In this document: positions 8,434-16,042 of the stretch, one piece after another
How the letters are laid out: each line of letters opens with the position of its first letter
Numbering within the stretch: the first letter of the stretch is position 1
Assembly: GCF_000504305.1 (NCBI RefSeq)
Contig: NZ_KI632512.1
Coordinates: 776,388-840,387, forward strand
Length of the DNA stretch: 64,000 nucleotides
DNA from: Nitratidesulfovibrio termitidis HI1
GTDB lineage: Bacteria; Desulfobacterota; Desulfovibrionia; Desulfovibrionales; Desulfovibrionaceae
Direction of reading: 5' to 3'
Notes under the pieces: model-generated
What the model was told of the DNA's origin: nothing
Database searches by the model: none
What the model saw: the letters and a program-made list of their open reading frames with translations, nothing else
Program-made: the position numbers and the translations under genes

Positions 8434-9675
8434 ATGAAGAAACTGCTCATTCTTGGGGCAGGTGCCGGCGGCACCATGCTCGCCACCAAAATGAGGAAAA
8501 AGCTCAGCGAGCGTGAATGGGAGATCACGGTCATCGACCGCGACCTCACCCACCATTATCAGCCCGGCTGGCTGTTCATACCCTTCGGCATCGACACCCC
8601 CAAGGGTTGCGAGAAGCCCAAGAAGGATTTCATCCCCCGCGGCGTCAACTTCGTGCAGGATACCATCACCAACGTGGATCCGGAAGCGAAGGTGGTTACC
8701 TGTGAAGGCGGCAAGTACAGCTACGACTGGGTTGTCATCGCCACCGGCTGCCGCATCGCCCCCGACGAAGTGGAAGGCCTGCTGGACGACTGGCGCGGCA
8801 ACATCCACGACTTCTACACCCCCGACGGCGCCGCCGCCCTGCTGCCCAAGCTGAAGAACTTCAAGAAGGGCCGCCTCGTCCACCACATCTGCGAAACCCC
8901 CATCAAGTGCCCCGTCGCGCCGCTGGAGTTCATCTACCTGGCCGACTGGTACTTCACCAAGATGGGCGTGCGCGACAACATCGAAATCGAACTGGTCACC
9001 CCGCTGACCGGCGCGTTCACCAAGCCGGTGGCCGCCAAGATCCTGGGCGAACTGTGCGACAAGAAGAACATCAAGGTCACGCCCAACTTCGTGGTGGACA
9101 GCGTTGACGCGGGCAACAAGACCATCGCCTCCGTCACCGGCGACGAGATCAACTACGACCTGCTGGTCACCATTCCCCCGAACATGGGCCAGCAGTTCCT
9201 GATCGATTCGGACATCGCCGACCCCATGGGCTTCATGGACACCGACAAAGGCACCCTGAAGTCCAAGAAGTACCCCAACATGTACGTCATCGGCGACACC
9301 ACCAACGTGCCGACCTCCAAGGCCGGTTCCGTGGCCCACTACGAGGCCGACATCATCGCCGAAAACCTGATGTCCGACATCGACGGCAGCGAGCACTACC
9401 ACCACTTCGACGGTCACTCCACCTGCTTCATCGTGACCGGTTACGAAAAGGCCTCGCTCATCGACTTCAGCTACGACGTGGAACCGCTGCCCGGCATGTT
9501 CCCCTTCCCCGGTGTGGGGCCCTGCGCGCTGCTGGGCGAAAGCCACATCAACTACTGGGGCAAGCTGATGTTCAAGTGGGTCTACTACAGCCTGATGCTG
9601 AAGGGTCACGAGTTGCCGTTCGAGCCGAACATGTACCTGCACGGCAAGGACACTTCCCTGATGCGGAAGAAGTAA
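8434..9675 (+). CDS. FAD-dependent oxidoreductase, sulfide:quinone reductase-like
   Basis: A 413-residue two-dinucleotide-fold flavoprotein. It has an N-terminal FAD-binding GxGxxG (LILGAGAGGTMLATKM), an ATG motif (WVVIATGCRI, about 100) and a C-terminal GD motif (MYVIGDTTNVPTSKAG, about 285), with a hydrophobic/aromatic tail that could sit on a membrane. This layout matches sulfide:quinone reductase and flavocytochrome-c flavoproteins, which oxidise sulfide using cysteines near FAD. Several cysteines (in HHICETPIKCP and GPCALLG) are candidates but I cannot assign the catalytic pair. A good ribosome site (GAAGGAG) precedes the ATG. The DUF1641 gene follows 13 nt later. Sulfide or polysulfide as substrate is an inference from family. 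Confidence 0.8.
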   Translation: MKKLLILGAGAGGTMLATKMRKKLSEREWEITVIDRDLTHHYQPGWLFIPFGIDTPKGCEKPKKDFIPRGVNFVQDTITNVDPEAKVVTCEGGKYSYDWVVIATGCRIAPDEVEGLLDDWRGNIHDFYTPDGAAALLPKLKNFKKGRLVHHICETPIKCPVAPLEFIYLADWYFTKMGVRDNIEIELVTPLTGAFTKPVAAKILGELCDKKNIKVTPNFVVDSVDAGNKTIASVTGDEINYDLLVTIPPNMGQQFLIDSDIADPMGFMDTDKGTLKSKKYPNMYVIGDTTNVPTSKAGSVAHYEADIIAENLMSDIDGSEHYHHFDGHSTCFIVTGYEKASLIDFSYDVEPLPGMFPFPGVGPCALLGESHINYWGKLMFKWVYYSLMLKGHELPFEPNMYLHGKDTSLMRKK

Positions 9676-9688
9676 GCCGGAGGCACCA

Positions 9689-10390
9689 ATGACCAACGAA
9701 GAACTCATTCTCCAGCGCCTCGAGGCCATGGAAGAGCGGATCGCCTTCCTGCACGAGCGCGCGATGGGCACCAAGTACTTCATCGAGGAAGTGACGCCCA
9801 TCGGCAACCACGCCTTCCGCCTGATGGTGGAAGAGCTGCAGGACGTGCATGGCCGCGTGCATCTCGACGACATCTTCGAGCTGCTGCGCCGTGGGCTGCG
9901 CAGCGTCCCCAACCTCAACTACTGCCTCGACCAGCTGGAAAACCTCATCGACCTGTGGCGCACCATGCACCCGGCGGTGGCCCCCACCTGGCCCCACATC
10001 ATCGAGGGGCTGGGCAAGTGGGAGCAGGACGGCGTGTTCGCCAAGCTGTCGGCCCTGAAGGGCGCGGGCGGCAAGGTGCTGGACGCCAACACCCCCGAAG
10101 GCATCGAGAAGATGGGCGACGCGCTCGCCTTCATGACCGTGCTGCTGCAAAAGCTGGCCGATCCCAACGTGCAGGTCTTCCTGGCCCGCGCGGTGGACAT
10201 GCTGGCCAAGCTGGACCTGTCGCAGGCCAAGCCTGTGGGCATGTTCGGCATGGTCGGCGCCCTCGGCTCCAAGGAAGCCAAGGAAGGCCTTGGCGTTGCC
10301 ATGGAAGTGCTGAAGGCGCTCGGCGCGCTGAAGGGCGACGGCTGCTGCGCCTGCGGCTGCACCGCGAACGCCCCGGCCAAGAACGGCTAA
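9689..10390 (+). CDS. DUF1641 protein with a cysteine-rich C-terminus
   Basis: 233 residues, largely helical and soluble. The central part (IEGLGKWEQDGVFAKLSALKG, then LAFMTVLLQKLADPNVQVFLARAVDML) matches DUF1641, a family commonly found next to sulfide:quinone reductase-like or formate dehydrogenase genes and thought to be an accessory subunit. The last 18 residues carry GCCACGC, four cysteines in six residues, which is a plausible metal or Fe-S site and is unusual for a DUF1641 tail. It lies in the operon after the flavoprotein, and a strong terminator follows. Its role as partner of the flavoprotein is inferred from adjacency. Confidence 0.8.
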   Translation: MTNEELILQRLEAMEERIAFLHERAMGTKYFIEEVTPIGNHAFRLMVEELQDVHGRVHLDDIFELLRRGLRSVPNLNYCLDQLENLIDLWRTMHPAVAPTWPHIIEGLGKWEQDGVFAKLSALKGAGGKVLDANTPEGIEKMGDALAFMTVLLQKLADPNVQVFLARAVDMLAKLDLSQAKPVGMFGMVGALGSKEAKEGLGVAMEVLKALGALKGDGCCACGCTANAPAKNG

Positions 10391-10401
10391 CGACATCGAA
10401 C

Positions 10402-10441
10402 GGACCCGCCGTTGCCCCCCTCGGCACGGCGGGTCCTTTTT
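10402..10441 (+). terminator. Rho-independent terminator after the DUF1641 gene
   Basis: A perfect 10-bp stem GGACCCGCCG/CGGCGGGTCC (10402-10411 and 10427-10436) with a 15-nt loop, followed by five T. It separates the flavoprotein genes from the receiver gene, which starts only 29 nt later with its own ribosome site, so some read-through is likely. Confidence 0.85.
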
Positions 10442-10469
10442 ACCCCCCCATCTTGTGAAGGAGTTATCA

Positions 10470-10856
10470 ATGTCCGCGACCAATATGAGTGCCGCCCGCC
10501 GCCGCGTGCTCGTCGTCGACAACGACCCGGCCGAGCGCGAACGCCTTGCCGGGCTGCTGACGGCGGAAGGACATGCCGTGCGCACCGCCGCCTCCACGCC
10601 CGAGGCGCTTGAGGCCGCCGCCAGCTTCCGCCCCGACGTGATCACCCTTGAAATGGACCTGCCAAGCCCCGGCGGCACGGTGTTCTACGCCCGGCTGCGC
10701 CGCAGCCCCGCCCTGCGCGAAACCCCCGTGGTGGTGGTGAGCGGCGTGGGCCCGCGCCCGGCCCGCCTTGCCCGCCGCGTGCCCACCCACCAGAAGCCCG
10801 TGGCGACCGCTACCCTGCTGGACACCATCCGCCGGAGCGTTCCGGCGCAAGCGTAG
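10470..10856 (+). CDS. Single-domain receiver protein with Glu at the phospho-acceptor site
   Basis: The ATG at 10470 follows AAGGAG by six bases and is preferred over an in-frame GTG at 10455. The roughly 128-residue protein is one response-regulator receiver domain. The acidic pocket (DNDP), switch Ser (VVVVSGVG) and Lys (HQKP) are present. The strand-3 acceptor position reads VITLEMDLP: Glu stands where Asp is expected, four residues before the conserved Pro. Glu there often mimics phosphorylation, so this may be a constitutively active or purely docking receiver. No output domain. It ends the Rrf2-flavoprotein cluster; a role with the Rrf2 regulator is possible but not shown. Confidence 0.85.
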   Translation: MSATNMSAARRRVLVVDNDPAERERLAGLLTAEGHAVRTAASTPEALEAAASFRPDVITLEMDLPSPGGTVFYARLRRSPALRETPVVVVSGVGPRPARLARRVPTHQKPVATATLLDTIRRSVPAQA

Positions 10857-11143
10857 CAACGCGGCAGACACGGCGCGACGGCGGACAATCATCAGCCGCC
10901 CACCTGCCGCGTCTTTGCCGCGCGCCACTCCCACGACAGCCCTCCCTGCCTTCCCAGCCTTGTTCTGCCCCTACCCGCGCAGGTGAGCCTTCCTCCTCCC
11001 GCTCGCCATCTCCACCGAATCGACCGTTCCGCCGCACTTCGATCCCGGTTCACCTGCGCAATTCGGACCAAATTGGTCAAATTCATACTGCAAACGTAGG
11101 ATTTGTGCGACCCGCGCATCGTCCCTGCGGAGCGCGGAAGCTC
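10857..11143. other. Intergenic stretch with nothing recognisable
   Basis: Gap between the receiver gene and the terminator of the oppositely oriented Sel1 gene. Long frames here have no start, ribosome site or family resemblance. No promoter or RNA gene was seen. Confidence 0.5.
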
Positions 11144-11185
11144 AAAAAGCTGCGGGGCCCCCTGTCTTTCGGCAGGGGGCCCCGC
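11144..11185 (-). terminator. Rho-independent terminator of the Sel1-repeat gene
   Basis: A perfect 13-bp stem GCGGGGCCCCCTG/CAGGGGGCCCCGC (11152-11164 and 11173-11185) with an 8-nt loop. On the minus strand it is followed by AGCTTTTTGAG. It ends minus-strand transcription about 120 nt past the Sel1 stop. Confidence 0.85.
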
Positions 11186-11306
11186 GTGTCGCGTGCTTCG
11201 GCCACTGGTGCGGCGCAAGGAGGAGGAAACCGCCGCGCGCGGCCTGAGCCTGGCGGCGCGGCAGCATGGGGGTTGCCGTCCCCGCCGCCGCGCCATCTGC
11301 CGCCGG

Positions 11307-12017
11307 TTACTGGGCCGCACCCTCCGGCAACGGGAAACAACGCAGCCAGCGCGCCGCAAGCTTTTCGGCCCGCGCCACGTCCTTGGCCGCCATCCTGTCG
11401 ATCAGATCGCGCCGGGCCTCTCCGGCCTTGGCAAAGCCCGCCGTAACGGCCAGGTCGAACCACATGTACGCGCGCACCTCGCTGGCGGGCACGCCCGCAC
11501 CGTCACGACACATGGTGCCGAGCAGGTGCATGGCCTTGCCGTTGCCCAGGGTGGCCGCGCTGAGGAACAGTTCGCGCGCGACCTTGCGCGAGGTGGCGTC
11601 GGTGGCTTCGCCGTGGTAGGCAAGCCCCACGTTGCAGCGGGCCTCTGCGGCCAGCAGGCGCGCCTTGCGCACAAAGTCGCGCTTGGCGGACACCAGTTCC
11701 ATACCGAACTGCTTGTCGCGGAAGTCCGTGGGCAGGTCGTCGTAGACCGGTTCGCAGTTGTAGCCGCACTTGTCGGCCTTGCGGAACAGTTCCAGCGCCT
11801 TGCCGAAATCCTGCGCCACGCCCTTGCCGGTGGCGTGCAGGACGCCGCAGAAGTTGAGGGCCTCGTGATGCTCCGCATTGGCGGCGCGGCCCAGCCACTG
11901 GGCGGCCTTGCCGAAGTCCTGCGCAACGCCGTTGCCTTCGTAATACAGCATGCCAAGATTGAACTGGGCGCTTGCGTCGCCCGCCTCAGCCATCGCGAAC
12001 ATCTCCTGAACTTGCAT
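11307..12017 (-). CDS. Sel1-repeat (TPR-like) protein
   Basis: The start is taken at 12017 (MQVQEMFAMAEAGDASAQ); the frame is open for 72 more codons but that part is Arg/Pro-rich and unconserved. The roughly 236-residue protein contains helical Sel1 units: AQFNLGMLYYEGNGVAQDFGKAA and ALNFCGVLHATGKGVAQDFGKAL, a degenerate middle, then AMHLLGTMCRDGAGVPASEV. Sel1 repeats build a superhelix for protein-protein contacts. There is no signal peptide, so it is cytoplasmic. It is a stand-alone gene with its own terminator and a promoter overlapped by a repeated operator-like sequence. Partner unknown. Confidence 0.85.
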   Translation of the reverse strand: MQVQEMFAMAEAGDASAQFNLGMLYYEGNGVAQDFGKAAQWLGRAANAEHHEALNFCGVLHATGKGVAQDFGKALELFRKADKCGYNCEPVYDDLPTDFRDKQFGMELVSAKRDFVRKARLLAAEARCNVGLAYHGEATDATSRKVARELFLSAATLGNGKAMHLLGTMCRDGAGVPASEVRAYMWFDLAVTAGFAKAGEARRDLIDRMAAKDVARAEKLAARWLRCFPLPEGAAQ

Positions 12018-12269
12018 TGGCTTGCCCCTGTGTACTGAAAGGTTGGGAAATCCTGCCCTGGTGCTTTCGTGGCGGCCACGCCCCCGGCGCCATCCGGTTG
12101 CGGGTGCCGCGGCGGCAGCACCGCCGGGCCAACTTGGGAAACCTCTTCGCCTTGTTCCGGTAACCGGGCGGCGCGGAGGCATGGTTCCGCGCAGGCCCGG
12201 CGTGATCCAGCTTCGACTTTCAGTCACCGGCACGGAGGTGCGGGTGGCAGTCCGCGTGTTCCGTTAATT

Positions 12270-12321
12270 CCTACCGTGCTGGTATGGGTTATTTCCTACC
12301 TAGCTGGTGTGATATTGTCAA
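12270..12321 (-). promoter_or_regulatory. Promoter of the Sel1 gene with a repeated operator
   Basis: On the minus strand TTGACA (12316-12321) and TAGGAA (12293-12298) are 17 bp apart. Read on the plus strand, CTACCnnGCTGGTnTG occurs twice (starting 12271 and 12296), 25 bp apart, and each copy is itself roughly palindromic (ACC...GGT). One copy lies between -35 and -10 and the other at the start site, as expected for a repressor operator. The leader to the ATG would be about 270 nt; 12018-12270 shows nothing else. Confidence 0.45.
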
Positions 12322-12371
12322 CGGGACTGCCGAAATTTTCTTCAAAAAATATAGTCTTTGATTACAGCGCA

Positions 12372-12410
12372 ATAAAAAACAGGAGCGCCGGAATCCTTGA
12401 TTCCGGCGCT
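12372..12410 (-). terminator. Terminator of the ABC exporter operon
   Basis: A 12-bp perfect stem AGCGCCGGAATC/GATTCCGGCGCT with a 3-nt loop (12384-12410) is followed on the minus strand by TCCTGTTTTTTATTG. It lies about 240 nt beyond the last permease stop. A short T-run on the other side might also let it work on the plus strand. Confidence 0.8.
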
Positions 12411-12567
12411 TTCGCACGCTTTGCCACCCGACACGGGCTTGCGTTTTCTCACAGCTTGCTGCGGGTCTTCCACCGCTATTGCAACACGTTGAAATCTCAA
12501 CATCCACATCAGGAATGAAGCATAAATCCTACCAGAATAGGGTGCGATTCCGCGCCACGTCCACATC

Positions 12568-12679
12568 ATGCCGCGCGCAGCGCGATTAACGGGTCAGGCC
12601 ACGCGCAACGCGATTACCAGATCATGCCGCGCGCAGCGCTACTAACAGATCAGGCCGCGCGCAGCGCGTCTACGATAAC
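12568..12679. repeat. Four 28-bp tandem repeats grown from the 3' end of the permease gene
   Basis: Units at 12568-12595, 12596-12623, 12624-12651 and 12652-12679 share the core GCCGCGCGCAGCGCG with a few changes. The unit nearest the gene encodes its last residues (VDALRAA and stop); the other three lie in the untranslated tail. Since 28 is not a multiple of three, they are not extra coding repeats. Confidence 0.8.
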
Positions 12680-13825
12680 CAGCCGCGAAGCCTTGATGGC
12701 AGGCAGGATGCCCCCCAGGCAGCCCATGCCCGTCCCGAACAGCAGCGACCACACGGCAATGCGCGGGCTGAGGGTAAAGCTGAACGCCAGTTCCGAGAAG
12801 GTCTGGAAGTTCATGGTGGATATGGTCACGAACTGCAGGGTGGAGGCCAGCAGCAGGCCAACGGCCCCGCCGCTGCCGCCCAGCAGCAGCGATTCCAGCA
12901 GAAAGGCCCGCAAGATGTCCCGCCGCTGAAACCCGATGGCCCGCAGGGTGCCTATCTCGCGCACCCGGCTGGCCACGGCGGCGTGCATGGTGATCATGGC
13001 GCCGATGATGGCCCCCAGCGAAAAGATGGCGGGCAGCATGGTGCCCAGCACGCCCAGGAACTTGGCCATCATTTCCGACTGTTCTTCGTAGAAGCGGGTC
13101 TCTCTCTTGCCTTCCAGTTGCAGGCGCGGGTCCGCCGTCAGGCCTGCGCGCAGGCCATCAAGCCCGGCCTGACCGTCCCGTTCATTCATGCGCGCCACCA
13201 CCACGGAATAGGACGAACGGCGGAAGGCGGCCATCAGCTGATCCACATCACCCCACACTTCCGAGCTGAAACCGGTGGCCCCGGCCTCGAAGATGCCCAC
13301 AACGGTCCAGTCGCGCAGGCCGAAGCGCAGACTTTCGCCAATGCCCGTGCCGCTGAAGCGCCGGGCAATGCTTTCCCCGGCGATGATTTCCGACGTGCCG
13401 AAGCGCGGCATGCGCCCTTCCTTCAGCCGGACCTGCGGGCGCAATTCCAGCGAATGGGGGCCGATGCCCCGGATGACCACGTTGGACGGCTTGGTGGTGC
13501 CGCGCTTGTTCAGGGTGATCAGCACCACCAGTTCGCGCGCGGCCAGCGGCCCGCCGTCGGCGGCGCGGGCCACCTGGGGCAGGCTTTCCACCAGCGGGGC
13601 CTGGTCGCGGTCCACCGCGCTTTCCATTTCGGACTTGGCCCCCTGCCGCAGCAGCACCACGTTGTCGGGCGATCCGGTAAGCACAAGCGTGGTGCGCAAC
13701 CCCTCGGACAACATGAGCATGGCCGCGAACACGAACACCACCAGCGCCATGCCCCCCACGGTAAGAACCGTGGTCAGACGGCGCGCCAGCATGTTGCGCA
13801 AGCTGTAGGAAAGAAGCGAGGCCAT
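12650..13825 (-). CDS. ABC transporter permease, MacB/FtsX type (distal)
   Basis: 391 residues with the MacB/LolC pattern. There is an N-terminal membrane helix (about 17-40), a long extracytoplasmic domain (about 45-260), then three helices near 262-285, 312-335 and 352-375. The family signature VREIGTLRAIGFQRRDILRAFLLESLLLGG is clear. Such permeases act with an ATPase and a periplasmic adaptor to extrude peptides, lipids or lipoproteins by a mechanotransmission cycle. It is the last gene of the operon, separated from the other permease by an odd 230-bp structured element. The pair probably forms a heterodimer. Substrate unknown. Confidence 0.9.
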   Translation of the reverse strand: MASLLSYSLRNMLARRLTTVLTVGGMALVVFVFAAMLMLSEGLRTTLVLTGSPDNVVLLRQGAKSEMESAVDRDQAPLVESLPQVARAADGGPLAARELVVLITLNKRGTTKPSNVVIRGIGPHSLELRPQVRLKEGRMPRFGTSEIIAGESIARRFSGTGIGESLRFGLRDWTVVGIFEAGATGFSSEVWGDVDQLMAAFRRSSYSVVVARMNERDGQAGLDGLRAGLTADPRLQLEGKRETRFYEEQSEMMAKFLGVLGTMLPAIFSLGAIIGAMITMHAAVASRVREIGTLRAIGFQRRDILRAFLLESLLLGGSGGAVGLLLASTLQFVTISTMNFQTFSELAFSFTLSPRIAVWSLLFGTGMGCLGGILPAIKASRLVIVDALRAA

Positions 13826-13860
13826 GCCGTTTCCTTTTACCTACCTACGCAGGGGGGGCT

Positions 13861-14088
13861 AAATGAGGATTTTCGTTCGTTGGCAAGGAAAACAAGCCTG
13901 CCATGAAGGAGTGCCTCAGCCGTTATGTGAGTCTTCGAGCATTACGGATGAGGACCGCAACGCGTACTCTTGCTGTATTCGACCGAGCCTTAGCCGTTAG
14001 GCGAGCGCGCAGCGCGAGTCTTATGGATAAGGACAGCAAAGCCATGGCAGGTGTAGTTTGACGTAGCCAACGAGCGAAAGGACCATTT
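13861..14088. repeat. Structured palindromic element between two permease genes (MITE-like or RNA element)
   Basis: The ends are imperfect inverted repeats: the left 13861-13910 and right 14040-14088 arms share AAATG, TTTCG-TCGTTGGC and CCTGCCATG in complementary orientation. Inside lie two related hairpins, 13914-13953 (CCTCA...TGAGG) and 13988-14032 (CCTTA...TAAGG), whose surrounding sequence is also similar, as if one unit had duplicated. It carries no open frame of note and fills almost the whole 272-bp gap. It could be a miniature inverted-repeat element or an intercistronic RNA structure; copies elsewhere in the genome would decide. Confidence 0.6.
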
Positions 14089-14097
14089 AGAAGCCCC

Positions 14098-15249
14098 CTA
14101 CCTGCCCAGCACGTCGGCGATGCGCACCCGCCTTGCCCGCCACGCGGGCGCCGCGCCCGCCACCAGCCCCACCACCGCCGCGGCGGCGCCTTGCAGGGCC
14201 AGCGTCTCGCCGGACAGCATGAACACCGGGAAATAGTCGCCCAGCACGTTGGAGATGACATGCGTGACCGGCACGGACAGCGCACACCCCGCCGCGCCGC
14301 CCAGCAGCGACAGGGCCAGCGCCTCGCCCGTCACCAGCAGGGCCACGTAGCCGCCGCCAAAGCCCAGCGCCTTCAGGGTGGCGAATTCGCCCATGCGCTC
14401 GCGGGCGGACATGGCCATGGTGTTGGCCGCCACCGCCATGATGATCACGATGACGATGCCCGACACCAGCCGGATGGCCATGATGATGGCTTCGCTCATG
14501 GAGATGAACCCCATCTGGAAGGCCTGCTCCGTTTCGGTCAGGGTTTCCGCCAGCGAATTGCGGAACCGCGCATCGATGTCGCCCGCCACGCGGGCCGCGT
14601 TCTCTGCCCGGTCCACCCCGATCATGTAGAAGCCCACCCGGTCGGCGCGGCCGGGCTGATCCACCTTCATCCGTTCGTTCAGGTATTCCCAGTGAAAGAA
14701 GGCCTGCGTCTCGTCGGTGTTGGGGAAGCGCCCGGTGTAGATGGCCCGCACCACCACGTTCCAGTCACCGGGGTAGATGGTGCCTTTCAGCGGCACGGTG
14801 TCGCCCAGCTTCCAGCCAAAGCGCCTGGCCAGCCGCTGTCCCACGGCCATGCCCTTGCGGTCGCGCAGCAGGGCAGCCTTCTGGTCGTCGGTGATGACGT
14901 ATTCCGGGTACAGGTCCAGGTAGCTGCGCATGTCCACGGTGAAGTTGGCGAAAAAGTTCTTCTCGTCCACATAGTACGCGCCAAACCAGTTGCCCCACGA
15001 AAGATGCGTCACCCCTTCCACCGCGCGGATCTTGCCCGCGTAGGCGATGGGCAGCGGAAACACCAGCGAGATGGCGTTGCGGGTTACCAGCCGGTTGGCC
15101 GCCGAGGCGGAAACCCCGACGTACCAGGCCTCCACCGTGGTGCGCAGCAGGCCGAAGGCCATGATGGAAATGGCGATGCCCAGCACCGTCAGCGCATTGC
15201 GCAGCGGGTGCCGGGCCAGGTTGCGCAGCACGAACCTAAGCGTGAGCAT
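14098..15249 (-). CDS. ABC transporter permease, MacB/FtsX type (proximal)
   Basis: 383 residues with an N-terminal helix (about 18-38), a periplasmic domain of about 215 residues, and three C-terminal helices from about 258. The signature MSARERMGEFATLKALGFGGGYVALLVTGEALALSLLGG is diagnostic of the FtsX-like family, here split by an unusual GGG. It overlaps the ATPase gene end by 14 nt, so the two are probably co-translated. It differs enough from the second permease (12650-13825) to suggest a heterodimeric exporter rather than a recent duplication. Substrate unknown. Confidence 0.9.
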   Translation of the reverse strand: MLTLRFVLRNLARHPLRNALTVLGIAISIMAFGLLRTTVEAWYVGVSASAANRLVTRNAISLVFPLPIAYAGKIRAVEGVTHLSWGNWFGAYYVDEKNFFANFTVDMRSYLDLYPEYVITDDQKAALLRDRKGMAVGQRLARRFGWKLGDTVPLKGTIYPGDWNVVVRAIYTGRFPNTDETQAFFHWEYLNERMKVDQPGRADRVGFYMIGVDRAENAARVAGDIDARFRNSLAETLTETEQAFQMGFISMSEAIIMAIRLVSGIVIVIIMAVAANTMAMSARERMGEFATLKALGFGGGYVALLVTGEALALSLLGGAAGCALSVPVTHVISNVLGDYFPVFMLSGETLALQGAAAAVVGLVAGAAPAWRARRVRIADVLGR

Positions 15250-16042
15250 CGGCCAGTTCGCCCTTTTCCAGCAGCAGCAGGCGGCCCGCCCGTTCCGCCG
15301 CGCGGGGGTCGTGGGTGACCATGATGATGGTCTTGCCCATGGTGCGGTTCAGCCCGTCCATGAGGTCCAGGATTTCTCCGGCGGACACGCGATCCAGGTC
15401 GCCGGTGGGTTCGTCGGCCACCAGGATGTCCGGGTCGGCCACCAGGGCGCGGGCGATGGCGGTGCGCTGCTGCTGCCCGCCGGAAAGCTGGCCGGGGTAG
15501 TGATCCATGCGGTCGGACAGGCCCACCATGGCCAGCGCTGTGCGTGCCCGCTCCCGGCGTTCGCGCCCGGACAGGGGCGTTAACAGAAGCGGCAGTTCCA
15601 CGTTTTCCAGCGCGTTCAGCACGGGAATGAGGTTGTAGAACTGAAAGATGAACCCTACGCTACGGCTGCGCCAGCGCGCCAGGTCCGCATCGTCCAGGGT
15701 GGTGATGTCCGTGTCGCCCACGAAGACGGCCCCCGCGTCCACCCGGTCGATGCCCGCGATGAGGTTGAGCAGCGTGGATTTTCCGGAACCGGACGGCCCC
15801 ATGAGCGCCAGGAACTCGCCGGGGGCCACGGCCATGTTCACGTTGGTCAGCACCGGCACCACCTGCGCGCCGCGCCGGTAGGCCTTGGACACGCCTTCGA
15901 GCAGGATGGGCGGGCTGGCAGTACGCGGGGGCGCAAGGGAGGACGCGGCGCCAGAAGCCGCGCCGGACGCGGCATCCCTGTCCGGCGCACCGCCTTGCGC
16001 GGCGGCATGTGGAGGAACGGCGGAATCCTGCGCGCGGCTCAT
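15236..16042 (-). CDS. ABC exporter ATPase, LolD/MacB type
   Basis: The nucleotide-binding subunit that drives the two FtsX-type permeases. Walker A GPSGSGKST lies near residue 80, then a Q-loop (FIFQFYNLIPVLNALENVELPL, typical of LolD/MacB), signature LSGGQQQR and Walker B ILVADEPTGDLD, followed by the switch His in TMGKTIIMVTHD. About 40 Ala/Pro-rich residues precede the core. The start overlaps the adaptor stop by four bases (ATGA). All catalytic residues are present. Confidence 0.93.
   Translation of the reverse strand: MSRAQDSAVPPHAAAQGGAPDRDAASGAASGAASSLAPPRTASPPILLEGVSKAYRRGAQVVPVLTNVNMAVAPGEFLALMGPSGSGKSTLLNLIAGIDRVDAGAVFVGDTDITTLDDADLARWRSRSVGFIFQFYNLIPVLNALENVELPLLLTPLSGRERRERARTALAMVGLSDRMDHYPGQLSGGQQQRTAIARALVADPDILVADEPTGDLDRVSAGEILDLMDGLNRTMGKTIIMVTHDPRAAERAGRLLLLEKGELADAHA

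Noticed and set aside
12568-12679. 28-bp repeats as a CRISPR
   Set aside because: Units are directly adjacent with no spacers and derive from a gene end.
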